Shown here piece by piece: positions 43,062 through 55,483 of a stretch of 64,000 nucleotides of DNA. The position numbers and the translations under genes were made by a program. The notes below the pieces were generated by a model. The model ran no database searches. It saw only the letters and a list, made by a program, of their open reading frames with translations, and had not been told where the DNA came from. Every line of letters begins with the position of its first letter. The stretch's first letter is position 1. This DNA comes from Adiantum capillus-veneris (taxonomy: Eukaryota; Streptophyta; Polypodiopsida; Polypodiales; Pteridaceae): assembly GCA_014529385.2 (NCBI GenBank), contig CM043971.1, positions 56,307,209-56,371,208 on the forward strand. The letters run 5' to 3'.

Positions 43062-43513
43062 TTAAGAGGCAATATCTCAAGGACTATGGATTCAGGGCTA
43101 AGAGTTGGTTTCTGCATTGTGACACCCCTAGTCCCCCAATCTATAGTGCATTTTGGTGGCTATCATCCACGTGCGTCCTAGGTTTATATTACTTTCCATA
43201 GTTCCAACAGACATGACCAAAAAGTCTTGAGCTACAACCCCATTGTTAAAACTGACAGAAGTGTGCCAGATTTCAAATACCATGTTTTTTTCTTGTTGAC
43301 ACCCTTGACTTGGATAATACTCTCAGATAGAGATGGATTTCCTAACTGACACCACACCCCATATGATAGCAGATTATAATTAGCACCTGTGTCCAATAAG
43401 GCGTTATATAGCGCTTTTTCATAGGTGCTATTATGCTCAATAGGGTATCGTAGAGGTGTGTCAGAGTCCAACCAATCATCCTCTGTTTCAACGTGGAATG
43501 CATGTGTAACTCC
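43062..43513 (-). pseudogene. TatB second-protease ORF, protease part
   Basis: DSDTPLRYPIEHNSTYEKA then NALLDTGANYNLLSYGVW, as in TatA, with the Asp-Thr-Gly kept. It shifts frame after GVNKKK and is then cut by the TTAA element. The upstream reading joins integrase in one frame, interrupted only by a TGA whose TatA counterpart is CGA. Confidence 0.8.
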
Positions 43514-44071
43514 CAGGTTGGTCTCTCATTGGCATCTTATACATTGTTGTCGCTCGTTAGACTCAGTTTGAGCTTGTATCTTCTTCAACTCTGCTTGTGC
43601 CTTGGCTGCCTTTTTTTGATGGATTGCACGTAGCTCTTCTTGGCTTAAAAGATCATAGTACCTTTTAAATTTTCTCCCATGGAGGAATCCAATGGTTTCA
43701 ACTCCATCAAGAGTCTCCACACAAATGGTACCTTGTGGGGTGATTTCACATACTCTATATGGTCCTTTTCCCGCATATTTCAACTTTTTCTTCTTGTTTT
43801 GCACTCCATACATAAGGACTTTATCACCAACATTGATATCTTTGTCCTTTAGATGAAGATTAAACCATTACTTCCTCCTATCTTTCTCCACAAGTGCATT
43901 GAACAACCAATTGTCTTTCTTCATCTAACCTCTCAAGGATATATAAACGCTCAACTAAAGGGTTACCGTCCCAACTTTCTTATGAAGCTACGGGTAGACT
44001 AGGAATTACAAACTCCCATGGCATAACTGCTTCTTGGCCATATACCATTTTGAATGGTGTACAATTAATAG
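43514..44071 (-). pseudogene. TatB integrase C-terminal remnant
   Basis: Matches the TatA integrase tail (GKGPYRVCEITPQG, HGRKFKRYYDLLSQEELRA, HQKKAAKAQAELKKIQAQ) and the region just upstream. The catalytic core and most of the zinc domain are gone: sequence jumps at about 44071 from TGTACAATTAATA to the region that in TatA lies some 660 bp further upstream (24802). Confidence 0.8.
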
Positions 44072-46037
44072 GCTCACGGGCACAAAATCTAAGAATATCG
44101 TCCTTTCCTAGCCTATAGAGAGTTCTTGCAATGAGAGAATAAGGTTCACATTCTTTTAGCAGTTTTCAAGCTATATCCTTACGAAGCTCTTTGGGTGAAA
44201 AACCATTAACTAGAAAGTTCACAATCTTCTCACTCCATTGAGGCATGGTCTCCACTAGAAATAAGGAAGTATCGGGCAATTCATCATTGACTCCAGTAGG
44301 GGCTTCACCATTGGGTATGCGAGACAAATGATTCGCAATGACATGTCTTTTACCAGGTCTCACCACAACAGTAAAATCAAACTCAAGGAGAATTATCAAC
44401 CATCGTGTAATTCTTCTCGTGGAACAAGGTTTATTTACTAGATACAACAAGGTTTGATGATCCACACAGAAAACAAACTTGTTGGCAAGAAGGTAGTAGC
44501 AAAATTTCTTCACTGTGTAAATCATAGCTAAACCTTCCCGCTTTGTAGTGGTGTAGTTTCTCTCGGCATCATTCAATTGAAGACTTGCAAAGCTAATGGG
44601 GTAGTCCAGTTTATGTTCTCTTGGTTGATCTAGAACACATCCAATAGCAAAGTTCGATGCATCAATATGCACATAGAAAATTACATTCCAATCGGGCACT
44701 CGTAGAGGAGCACTTGTCAAGGTCTTTTTCAATGACTCATAAGCATGGTCACACTCCGTGGTCCAATGGAACTCAATAAGAAGCTTGTACAAAGAATGAG
44801 CTATCTTGGCAAAGTTTAAAATAAACCTCCGGTAATAACCAACATGACCCATGAACCTTTGAACTCCTTTATAGTTTGTAGGTGGTGGAAAATCAACAAT
44901 GGCTTTAATTTTGCTCTCATCCGTGGAAATCCCATTTTTGGACACTATATGCCCTAAAATGACTCCATGTTTAACCCAAAATTGACATCTGAAAGGGCTT
45001 AAGGAGATGCGATACAATCTGCACTTCTCAAATGCTTTTTGTAAACATGATAGATGTTCTTTCCAAGAATAATAAACACAAAGGTCATCTAAGAAAGCTT
45101 CGCAAAACTCCCTCAAATATTCTCTAAAAGTAGTGTTTATTAATATCTGAAAGATAGTAGGGGCATTGGTTAAGCCAAAAGCCATAATGCAAAATGCAAA
45201 CACTCCAAATTTGGTTATAAAGGCTATTTTAGTTTGGTCCTCTAGCGCAATTGTGATTTGATTGTAGCCAAAGTACCCATCTAAAAAGCTATAAGCTTCC
45301 TTCCCTGCAACTCTTTCAAGCACATGTTCTGAATATGGCAAGGGGTCATGGTCCCTCCTAGTGGCGGCATTAACTTTCTTGAGATCCACACACACTTTGA
45401 GTTTCCCATTCTTTTTCGGCACAATCACTATTGGAGACACCCATTCTGAGTACTCAATAGGGTATATGAATTCACATTTGAAAAGATTTTCAATCTCTTC
45501 TTGAACAATCTTTGCATACTTAGGATTCATTGGGTAGGGTCATTGCTGGACTGGTTTAGCCATGCTGCTCATGGGAATTGTGTGTTGCACCACGGAAGGT
45601 GGAACACCTTTCATATCATGATATGTCCAAGTAAATATATCCTTGAATTCCTTGAGAAGTTCTTTAAGTAGATACTCCTCAGTCTCTATCAGATCTTGGG
45701 AAATGAAGACAGGTTTGGACTCCTCACCTGGGTTTGCTAACTCTATTTTCTTAACTATTGTTGGACCGTCATAGACTCCATTGCTTCCATCCATAGGTTT
45801 TCTTTGAATCTTTTTATACACAACCTTATGCTCCTCCGTGGTGTAAGATTTGAAATGATTGGGTACAGGGTGTAAGTTTGTGGGGTCTTGTTGTTCTGTG
45901 GACTGTAATTTCACTTCCGCTTCCTTTTGTTGTTGAGCCAACTCTCGATTTTGTTGTCTCCTTATGGTACGAATCAACTTCGGCTTCTCTGTAGCCTCTA
46001 GCTGTGTGATGTCATTGGTTTGTATACTACACCACAT
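44072..46037 (-). pseudogene. TatB reverse transcriptase and RNase H
   Basis: Open pieces at 44166-45530 and 45540-46037 align with TatA RT-RNase H almost end to end: SFLDGYFGYNQ, the catalytic FLDD box (AFLDDLCVYYS), HVHIDASNFAIG and ANHLSRIPNGEAP. A stop at 45538-45540 and damage near 44160 break the frame. Confidence 0.9.
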
Positions 46038-46595
46038 AACGCTTTGAAGGTATTCACCCTAGTTATCTACCAGCTTCCGATGAGCATCACATGTCCCAAC
46101 ATCAGTGTCCATTTTACATGTGTAACAATACTGCAATGGAACCAAGTGAATTGTGGTGTCAGATCTATGATCAATTATAAATCTGTTTCCTAGAGGATGT
46201 GCTCGATTAGTTACAAGATCCACTCGAATGACAAAATCTTGGAACTGCACGTAGACATGGTTTTTAGACCAGTCATGCACCATTTTTGCTTCCCTCATGA
46301 AAGGACGTCCTAAGATCATCTCAGATGTCATAGTGTGGTTGGAGAAATCCATAACAATGAAGGTATTTCTTATTTTGTGTCCAAAGACCTTGATCTTGAG
46401 CTCTTCTAGTATCCCAATAGGTTTAACAATAGACCCATTGGCCATCTTTACTACTATGGTTGTGGTCCCAAGGTGAGAGTTTCCCATCAATTTTTAGTCA
46501 CAATGCTAACCCCAACACCACCATTAAGGATTCCCTTCACGGTTAATCCCTTGGTAGTGATTGTTATGGTTGCATTGGATTGATCACCCTCAAAG
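46038..46595 (-). pseudogene. TatB protease 1
   Basis: The piece 46059-46490 holds the flap region and MILGRPFMREAKMVHDW. The active-site part lies before it in another frame, near 46490-46560 (GILNGGVGVSIV, with Asn where TatA has Asp). Passes directly into CDAHRKLVD without the acidic/basic linker of TatA. Confidence 0.75.
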
Positions 46596-49500
46596 TATTA
46601 TCCCAACTTGTTAACAGGTATTCCTACAATAGAGTTCTCATCTAGGTTGGGTTGTGGATCTAAGTGTTCCTCCTCTATTGGCATCTCCCTTGCTCCATCC
46701 ATCTGTGCAAGTTGTGGTAGCCTGACTTTCAGTTCTCCATTGTTGAGGAAAGCTCGAAGAGCTAAGAATAGCTCGGGGTCTCCATATAGTTTGGACATGA
46801 TGGTGGTTCTAACTTTTGAAGCCATGAAATCTATCAATTTGGTAATGTTTAATGGCACCTTTTGGGCTTTAGTCCCTTCACGTGGGGAAGATGGGATCTC
46901 CATTTCTTCGATAGGGTCAGGTAGTCCCTGTGTAAAAATTCTTTCCAACAAGAAGTGAGTATGCCCACTTTCCTATGACTTCAAGTCACTTCTTCTTGGA
47001 TGACACTAGGTATGGCTAGTGGTCTATGGAATTTGTGAGGTTGCTCTTGCATAGGAAACACTATGTCTGTAATCTGGATCGGCCTAGGTGCTGGCTCTAG
47101 ATCCCTTTGGGTATCTTCTACCAAACTCCTTAATTGCTTGACTCTCTTGATCTCCTCTGTACAGTTTGGGTAAGTTCCTATCTTCTTCTTGGGTCATGGC
47201 CATTGTGGCTAATGACGATCTTCCTTGTTGGTTTCTTTCCTAGTGGTCGTTTTGATCTCCATGGTTTCTCCTCAATTAGAATCCTCTTCAGCGTCGTTCA
47301 TATATATGGGGTCATCACCAGTCCCTATGTTGGTCTTTGAATTGGGGTCTGACTTCACTTACTTCTGCAATCTCTTCCTTCATGTTTTCTTCTTTTTTTG
47401 AGATTGGGCAATTGATGCTGTGTCTCTTTCTTCAAGAATATAACTTTGTTTTTGGAGCATCAATCGTGTGAGTACATTTACTGGTACCACATGCATACTT
47501 TGTATTGGATCCTCCATAAACTCAATTAAATTCAATTATGTGATCTTTAGCACATTTGGATTATTCAGACATTGGGCAATCAAATGATCTATGCCACATC
47601 GGTTACACATGAGTATCGGCATTGTAGACGTGCTCGCTTGATTGGTTTGCATTAGTGTAGCATTCTTTTGTAGCCTAATTGGACACTCGGCTACACGATG
47701 GGGACCTCCACACTCATAGCATTGAAGAGGCCTCTTGCAGCAAGAGCAGCTACTTGATAGGTAGTTTTGACTTGTCCGCAATAGTCCTCCATGTAGTATT
47801 GTGGACTTTCTTCAAGTGCAACAATCCCATAGGCAATATTAGGGTCTATATCTTCCTCACAGCTTCTAAACAAGCAATAGATGACTCACAACCCAGTTGA
47901 TTCGCATAAGTGATTCTCGGATGGGGTGGTTGCGGTCCTAGCACTGGAGGTGGTAAGGGTGTTGTTTGAACAACATTTTGGGCCTAGGGACCATGTATTG
48001 TGACGTTTGTTCAAGAGGTGAGGCCGGCATCCATACAGGCACTCGAGGTGTGTCTATCCATGCTAAGGTTGGTCTATTAGCCATTGCGCTCTTAAATACT
48101 ATACAATCCTTAGCTTGATGACCATACCTCCCACAGGTATTGCAATTCCCATTGAATTTTACTCTAAAAGTAGGGCATTCATTGGTACTATGCGGACCAT
48201 AGCAAACTAAGCACATTTATTGCTCCCTTCTTGGATACATATGGTTGTTTTGCGGATCACGATTGTCTCTAAGACTCTCTTGAGTGGCCTTGGTGAGATC
48301 TGCTAAAGTCATCTCAGATATCTTTGGTTCCTTAGCAATAGGCTTTAGGTTCATTGGCTGATGCCATGATGCTTGTGAGCTAGTAGATTTAGGCTCAAGA
48401 GACAATCTTTCTCCTTGAATCATTAAATTATCCTCCAATTGGATCGCATTGGTGGTGACTGCTTCCCAAGTGGTGTACCTCTAATGACTCGGCCATTGTT
48501 AATATCCTCATGTTGTAATCCCCTAATGAATCTATCAAGAAATTGGTTATTATTGAAGTTCTCATTTGGATTACAACGAGAATTCAAATGCTTCAAGCGA
48601 CTAATAAAGTCTCTCACTGAATCTCCTTCCTCTCGTTGGGCTTTCTGGAGCTCAGATGCTACATCCCAAAGCACTCCCTCTTGTATATACTCTTTCAAGA
48701 ACAGTCTCCTAAGAGTAGGGTAAATCATTTTTTCTTCCACCCTTAGGGTTCTATACCAGTCCCCAGCCTTCCCACTTAAGGTCAAGCTTAAATCATTACT
48801 CTTATGTAGGTCATTGTGTTCTCATAGGAAATTGCATATTTGTTCAAACACTTTGATATGCTTTCTCACGTTCCCATCTCCACTAAATTATTGTGTGAGC
48901 TTGGCTATTCGTACTGCCTTACTTTTAGGCTCCCTAATGGTGTCTTACGCATATTCTCAGCAATAGATCGATTGATAGCTTGAGAAAATGTTGCCGAGTC
49001 ACCTAAGTGAGCAAGCAGCGTGGGTGAAGGCGCTCCAGAGACTACATCTGGACAAGGTATTGGCATTGGGCTTGGCGGATAGGAAGCCCTTGGCTTCCAA
49101 GTTTGGTACGGTGTTGTGCCATGTGGTGGCCCAAAGTTCATATGTGTGGACCTAGGCATGGCTCTAGGCATAGCAGACGTCGGATGTGACATGCTAATGC
49201 TCGCCGGTATGGTCCCATTGAAATAAGAGCTTGGGTGTAGTGGTTGTGGAGCATAGGTTGTTGAAACAATGGGAGAGGTAGGAGCTACATGAGTATGATG
49301 ACCCATAGGTGCATACGATTGGTACACACTTGTAGGTACTGTTGTAGGCATTGAGCTACCATGTAGCGGTGCTTTACTAACAAATGAGGTCCATGGCATG
49401 TTTCTTTGCATGCCCATCATTGGGGTAGGCATTGTAGCCATGGTGTCATTAAGGGAAAGATGAGCTACACTTGGAAAGGTAAAGCTGTCACTTGTGGGAT

Positions 49501-50548
49501 CAGATTTCACTGAGACCCTTGGCAAAACAACATATGGAGGATCCATTGGGCTTACTGGGGGAGTCTCCATTTGCGATAAGGTTGGTTGTTTAGCGTTCCC
49601 TGTATCCAAGAATCTCATGAGAATTGTTGAAGGCATGTGGATCCCGATTCCCCTTGTTTTGTCTCTCTAGCTCAATAACCCTATGGATGACCTCACAAAC
49701 TTTTTGTTGTTGATCCTCTACACTAGTAGCACCTATTGTGTATTGTAGGACATCCAACCAACCCCCACATGATAGGTGTGACGTGTGTATAGGTCGGTTA
49801 GAGTTTCCGTTTATAGTTTGTACTCTTAGTTCTCATTTAGGAACGCTCCTTCTAGGATTGAGGTGCTATGTATGTCCTTTGAACTAGATGCAATGTGTCT
49901 CTCTCCGAGTTGACCCTTAGTGGTCGCTAATTCAGGAGCACTAGATTGATCACCTGGCATGGATGTTGACATAGGGGATTTTTCTTTTAACTCTCGCCTT
50001 TGCTTTGCCTTGTGTAAGCTCTTGATTTACTTTTCCCTAGCTGCAATGATATACCGCTCAACCTCTAGCACTTCGGCAAGGCTTCTACCATCAAGTAATA
50101 TAACCTCGGAGGGGAATAGATCTGAAGAGTCAGGGGGTGCAGTGAATGGAGTATTCATGTGCACACTCTCCAGGATAATGGGATCTACGTTGGTCATGAA
50201 TGGCGAATTTACTTCCCCACCCCCCTCATTTACATCGTTAGCTCCATGTTCAGAGTGAGTGGCTCTACTAAAGGTTTCCTTCAAGAGGTTAAGCATTCTT
50301 AGCCAAGACCGTGGGCCCATGGCATGCATGTCTTGGCTTGAGCTATCGGGATTAGGCATTGGGTAACCCTCCATGACATTGTAGTCAAAGGAAGAGTCAC
50401 TAGACGCAATATGCGGGTCCTGAGTGGTAGTGCCTTGGGTTCTCACTGAGGGCCTAGAGCCTAAGGTAGAGGAATAATGAGTGTCCATGTAAACGGAGAC
50501 ACTCTCGATGTGCTCATCCTATAGCACATGACCAGAGCGTAGGTGCAT
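46596..50548 (-). pseudogene. TatB gag
   Basis: Many pieces. The start MHLRSGHVL at 50548 is stopped by TAG ten codons in. It then shows DTHYSSTLGSRPS, a Pro-rich region (48905-49636), the capsid domain (48423-48785, GKAGDWYRTLRVEEK), and knuckles CLVCYGPHSTNEC, CNTCGRYGHQAKDC, CYECGGPHRVAEC and CNRCGIDHLIAQC. The third knuckle keeps the last Cys that TatA has lost. The C-terminal charged region runs down to 46598. Confidence 0.85.
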
Positions 50549-51493
50549 GTGGTCTCAACACTCTAGAAGTGTTGGTGAGTGCCTGAAAGGCCACTCATCT
50601 AGTTTTTTAGGTGTTTCCAACCCAAAATTTTTGTATTTTTGTGCCTTTTTTTAACCGAGCCATGGAATATGGCGTGTGATAGCTCAAAACGATCTGTTGG
50701 TGCTAGACGGATGTGTCGTGCTTTACAACCCCCGATTTAGTTACGCACAGCCCTTAGAATCCTAAAACTAGTCTTTTCCTAGGTGGAGAGAGGGCTAGAA
50801 TTAGTAAGTCCAAAGGGTGAGTGTGAAGGGGATGGTGGAGGACTTGAGGAACTTGTCCCACATGCCCTTCCTTCACTTGAGATCCTAGTCTTTATATATA
50901 AAGTAGTGTGAGTAGTATATATCAGAGGACTGAGGACTAAGGCCTGGGCTTGGGGAAAGATCCCGATCCTGATCCCTTCTTTTAGAAGAATATTTTTTAA
51001 TTTTAATTTCCAAATTTCTTTTTGGTCCCATATGTCCTGAGTATTTTTTTTTTCCTGAGGATAATGTGGCTGCGTGGACGTCGAGCTCCCACGTGCACAC
51101 ATCAGCTCTTAAGAGCTCGATCTTACCTCCTTGTAACTAATTAACAGCTAATTAACTGTCTAACATAGAATTGCACACACATACACACAGTCAACTCTAC
51201 TGCTCACTGTCTACTCTATTTCTCACTGTCTACACTCACTAACGACTCTACTAACACCTACATAATACAGATCTTGCAAAACTAAAAAAAACTAGTATAA
51301 TGCAGCACTAACAAATGACAAAAGCCTGCTTAAACTCCACATTATAGTCGCTTAACAATAGTTAACAGAAAACCTACTAGTTTGCCCTTTTGCGGCCACG
51401 TAGTAGTCCTCACAAAACTCAACAAAAAGCAAAAAAACAAATGGAAGAAAAGCTTCCAGAGGTAGCAATGAGTGCTCCTCAAGCTTAATGCAA
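50549..51493 (-). other. TatB leader
   Basis: About 0.95 kb untranslated leader between primer site and gag. Contains several short ORFs without motifs. Its gag-proximal end matches the short leader left in TatA. Confidence 0.65.
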
Positions 51494-51498
51494 GGTGT

Positions 51499-51516
51499 TC
51501 CCCGACAACGACGCCA
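51499..51516 (-). other. TatB primer binding site
   Basis: On the minus strand TGGCGTCGTTGTCGGGGA, four bases inside the 5' LTR. This closely matches the tRNA-Asp type site (TGGCGCCGTTGCCGGGGA) known from Athila/Tat elements. Confidence 0.88.
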
Positions 51517-51520
51517 AAAA

Positions 51521-51778
51521 TGTCTGCTTTACCGTACATGTCAAAGGCTTGAACTTGTTTGTGCATTGTGTGCAAGCCTTGAAAGGCTGCAAACACACAA
51601 CTAGAAGATCCTAGCAAGCTCAAAGGGGCAAGGGCGTGTCACTCACAGCTCAATGCTTCCATCGTGAAAGATCCTGTGCTGTGAAGAAGAAGGAGTCACC
51701 ACCAATGCCGCGCTCAACCGCCTTGCCACCGCAATGCTCGATCACAGACACTCTGTCTTTCTCACTCTCTCTCAAGCG

Positions 51779-51849
<71 letters not shown>

Positions 51850-52442
51850 GCACACACACACATACACACTCGTGAGCACACAAAAGAGAAGGAGACAGAG
51901 ATGGAGCAAGAGAACTTCTTAGCTTACACCTCTCAGAATGAGGACTTTAGGTCAAAATAGACCTTTTATAAGAGTTTGGCCCATTCACACATGGGCGCCC
52001 ACAATGACCGGTCATTTGCAAAACTAGTGTAATAATAGTATCAAATGAGATATGTGGTGCACCTCTCATCGGCGATCACCCAAGCACCTATAGGACCGAC
52101 AAGACCGATCCCTAACTCAAAACAATGTGATATCCGTGGATGTTAACTGGGCCGACGCCCATTTGCCAAGGTCAACACCAAGCGATGGGGAGCATTGGGC
52201 ATTCACCAAGCCTCCTATTTGCTTGGTTCTGACTCCACTGTCGTATTGACTTTAACACCAACGTCAACACCAAGCGATAGGGAGTGTTGGGCAATCACCA
52301 AGCTTCCTATTCGCTCGGTGCTGACCCACAATCATATTGTCTTTAACACCAAGGTCAACACCAAGTTATAGGGAGCGTTGGGCAGTCACCAAGCTTCCTA
52401 TTTGCCCAGTATTGACTCTACTGTTTGACTTGTCGGTTAACA
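51521..52442 (-). repeat. TatB 5' LTR
   Basis: 922 bp, TGTCTGCTTTACCG to TCGGTTAACA. Contains an AC run (51783-51860) and, near its end, three tandem copies of a ~91 bp unit (52170-52436) absent from the TatA LTR. It joins ChrB LTR sequence (AAGTCCTTAGACC) at 52443. aagtc is the expected 5 bp target copy; its partner has been lost. Confidence 0.85.
52170..52436. repeat. Three ~91 bp tandem repeats in the TatB LTR
   Basis: Units starting GTCAACACCAAG at about 52170, 52262 and 52353, each with GGGAG...GGGCA...CACCAAGC and TTGACTTTAACACCAA-like parts. Related but not identical. Confidence 0.85.
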
Positions 52443-53094
52443 AAAGTCCTTAGACCTAGGACCTTAGAGCTTCAGGTGGGAGCCGGGTCCAAGATTGAGG
52501 TGATTGTCGTGCTTGATAAGTAAGGTGCTTGTCATGCTTAATGACTAAGGTGCTTGATGTGCTTGTCATGCTTAATGAACAAAGCTACTTGAGGTGCTTG
52601 TCGTGCTTGATGACTATGGTACTTGAGGTGCTTGTCATGCTTAATGACTAAGCTCCTTGAGGTGCTTGCCGTGCGTGATGACTAGGGTGCTTGAGGTGTT
52701 CAAGTCAAAGATGAGCCCTAAAAGGTAGGGGGATGAGCGAGAATACTTGCACACACACTCAAGGCAAGCCCAAGACTCAAGAGGCATAAAGGACACATGT
52801 CAATCCCCGAGAAATATTACCCTCATAATGTGCCTGAATCCTATTGGATTATCTATAGGGAGGTCCAATGAGAATTTAGATTCAATTAAATAATTAAGAT
52901 ATTTCTCTCAAAGGGGGGAAGGAGGACACTTTTCCAAAAGCTACAATTAATTAATTAAGATCTTTCTGTGAAAGGGGGGTAGGAGGACAATTGTCCAAAT
53001 GCTACACCCCTTGCTTGTTATGACTAGAGCCATTCGTTGGATAGCCCAAGGCTTGAGCCAATAGGCTTCTAGCAAGAGTAAAGTAGAAAAATCA

Positions 53095-53142
<48 letters not shown>

Positions 53143-53836
53143 CTACACAAGCCACACACACACTCCCCCATTGTGTGTTTGCACACAAGTCATTTCCTTC
53201 TCCAAGCTTGAGAAGTGGAAAGCCTACTCCAACACTCTTGGCTATGGAGTGCAAATCCAACCAAGATCCATGCTTCAATGCTATGATGCCATCTTCTTCG
53301 TCTCCATTACTATGCTACTATGCTATGTATGAGTAATGGTATGAGAGGACACTACTTCTTTCTTGTATGTTACTTCTTCTTCCTCTTGCCTACCCTCATT
53401 CCCTGCTAGCTCTCTCCACCTTCGAAGGTGTTTGAGGTCTTGGAACTGAGTTCGGGGGATAAGTTAATGCTTTCATTAAATTAAGTTATGGGCATAATTG
53501 TTTTGCATGAAGCTCTCTATCTTTGTTGCACCATCATGGTCTCAAGGAACACAAAGCTTGTATTGTACCGAGTCTCTTTTTATGGGAGAAGCTATAATAC
53601 AAAAGCCTTTTGGAGGGGGATGTGCTCCACATAAATCCGGTCCGCAACTGTTGTCAAGTTCTCTAATTGTACCTCTTGCAAAGTATTGTTCATGCCAAGC
53701 TAATTAAGTAGCATTTTTATGTTCGCTACCTCTTATCAAGTTCTCTCTCTATTTTTTCAAAGTGTTCTCATAAAAATGCTCACTATAGTTCTCTAAATTC
53801 CACTATTCTCAATGTTTGTAGTCCAATTCTGTTACA
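52443..53836 (+). repeat. ChrB 3' LTR, first ~245 bp missing
   Basis: Aligns with the ChrB 5' LTR from base 16680 on (AAGTCCTTAGACCTAGGAC) to CTGTTACA. The microsatellites differ: the AC run is nearly absent and the CT run (about 53098-53137) is longer. TatB ends at 52442. Confidence 0.88.
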
Positions 53837-55483
53837 TCCATTATCTCGTAAACCTCCTCAATGTCCACAGCTTCTAGACTCCTCTTTCCATAAGGTTTTT
53901 TTGGTAAAACATAAAAATAAAAAAATCATCAACCCATCCACCATATTCAACACACCCAATCAAATACATCACACCATCTTCCATAACTCAAAACATCTAG
54001 TTTTGTGAAAGGTGTCCCCCTTATGTGACTTCAATATAAGTGGAGGGGTATCCATTTTTACTAAATTTGTGTAGAGAGGACACTTAATGTTGGAGGTGTT
54101 TACATCAAAGCATCACTCTATTTAGCTTGCATTAAGGAAGTGTGCCCTCCTTATGCAAAAATAGCTTGCACGAAGATTCATTTGTTTACATTAACTTCAC
54201 ATAAGGAGGACACACTTTGTTTTAGAAAAATTTCAATGAAATAATTCAATCAAATTCTCATACTTAAGGAAGTGTGTCCTCCATATGCTTGGATGGGCCT
54301 CCGAGGATACTTAATTTTTCTATGGAAGGCACACTTCAAATGGGAGAGGTTGCAACAAATATTTCATGAAATTTTATAGAAGTGTCTTCCATACACGAAT
54401 GTAATGTGCTCCGAAGGTCGTCCATGCTTTGCAGATTTGTGTAAGGAAGACACTAAGAAAATAAAAGGGAAAAAAGGGCACCTTCATGTTCTCTGAGCAT
54501 CATTTTGAATAGATGGTCACGCTGAAAATTTTGGAGAAAATTAAGTGGATTTGATAAAAATGATGTTTAGAGAAGTTTTGAACAATATATAGCCTCTCAA
54601 TCATGAGCCTCAAAATTCATGCTAAACAATCACGTCTATTTTTAGATAGATGATCAAATCCATGCAAAACGGCTATTTTTATCCTCAAAATTCAAGCTAA
54701 AGAATCAAATCCATGCAAAACAAATATTTTTAGCTTCAAAATTTGTGCAAATGTAGATCATGCTTAGGTATTTGTGCACACCTATATAAAGATGAGGCTT
54801 CCCTTAAACAAGGTCTTTCACTACCTTGCTTTCACTTGAACACACATTTCTTCGTCTCCCACTCATGTCTCCCACTCATTTCTGTTGCATTTTTTAATGC
54901 TTGTCTTTCTCCTCACTCATTCAATATCTATTATAGGTTGAAATTCAATCGGGTATTTTTACGATGGCGCCTATCAACTCTCCATTATCATATCAAAAGC
55001 CTTGGATTAGTACTATTGTCACCATACAACTTGATAAGCATGTTTAAGTACTATTTTCATTACTATTTCAAAGATTTTTTGGGTTTTTTTCACCTGTATC
55101 CCCCTTATGCAGACATTCTTTTTGCATAAGGACGACACTCATTTCCCTCGATACCATTTTTGAACTCTTTTCAAATGTGTATATCCTACACAAGTTTAGC
55201 ATAATCGGAGAAGCCTCCACATACACTATTTTTGTGCAAGTAGGAAACTCACTAGCACTTTTGGGCAAGTGTGTCCCCCAACAGTGTAATTAGACAAGCT
55301 CTTACATACTCTCTTTTTGCATAAGGAGGCCACTCACTAGCACTTAAGAGTTTGTATCAAGTACATCCTCTCAATGCAAATTTAGTGTTATTAAGCAAGC
55401 CTCTGGATGCTCTGTTTTCATATAAGGACACTCATTACAACTTAGCATTTTTCTCTTATATTTTGCAAGATTGACATTTAGTT
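53837..55483 (+). repeat. Region of degenerate repeats with an ATAAGGAGGACAC-like core
   Basis: AT-rich and without transposon genes. A core such as CATAAGGAGGACAC, or its complement, recurs with mismatches near 54015, 54085, 54155, 54205, 54275, 54320, 54380, 54445, 55105, 55130, 55325 and 55425. In the last 400 bp the repeats become a loose tandem array of about 90-110 bp units with AAGCCTC...ACATACTCT...TTTTTGCATAAGGA...CACTCACTAGCACTT. A TATA-like TATATAAA lies at 54783-54790. The array ends directly before the H3-like start codon. Confidence 0.65.
54783..54790 (+). promoter_or_regulatory. Possible TATA box
   Basis: TATATAAA in the context CACACCTATATAAAGATGAGG, about 700 bp before the H3-like ATG. 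A plausible core promoter by sequence only; AT-rich DNA makes chance matches common. Confidence 0.3.

Larger units (their letters stand above)
39671..52442 (-). mobile_element. TatB: second Tat-like element, 3' end deleted
   Basis: Same family architecture as TatA, on the minus strand, but diverged. The 5' LTR (51521-52442), primer site and leader are kept, gag and pol are heavily broken, and the integrase core is mostly deleted. The second-protease region is split by an inverted-repeat DNA element, and the terminal ORF is intact. The left end lacks the 3' LTR, polypurine tract and about 0.9 kb next to them. The right end falls in the ChrB 3' LTR. One deletion after insertion explains the left junction. 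Confidence 0.87.
16437..53836 (+). mobile_element. Chromovirus ChrB, split by three insertions
   Basis: ChrB pieces in order on the plus strand: 5' LTR (16437-18097), primer site, gag (18549-19753 and 32096-32220), protease (to 32642), RT (32910-33606), RNase H (33607-33862 and 39505-39670), then 3' LTR remainder (52443-53836). Between them sit TatA, CopC and TatB. The rest of RNase H, integrase, chromodomain and about 245 bp of the 3' LTR are missing. ChrB coding frames carry many stops and shifts, so it is old compared with its insertions. Confidence 0.88.

Noticed and set aside
51636-51922. Open frames of His-Thr or Cys-Val repeats over AC runs (also 6453-6656, 16816-17046, 19843-20107)
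   Set aside because: They are translations of dinucleotide microsatellites in LTRs, not genes.
54743-55129. 128-codon plus-strand frame near the TATA-like site
   Set aside because: It runs through the degenerate repeats, has no motif and is probably chance.
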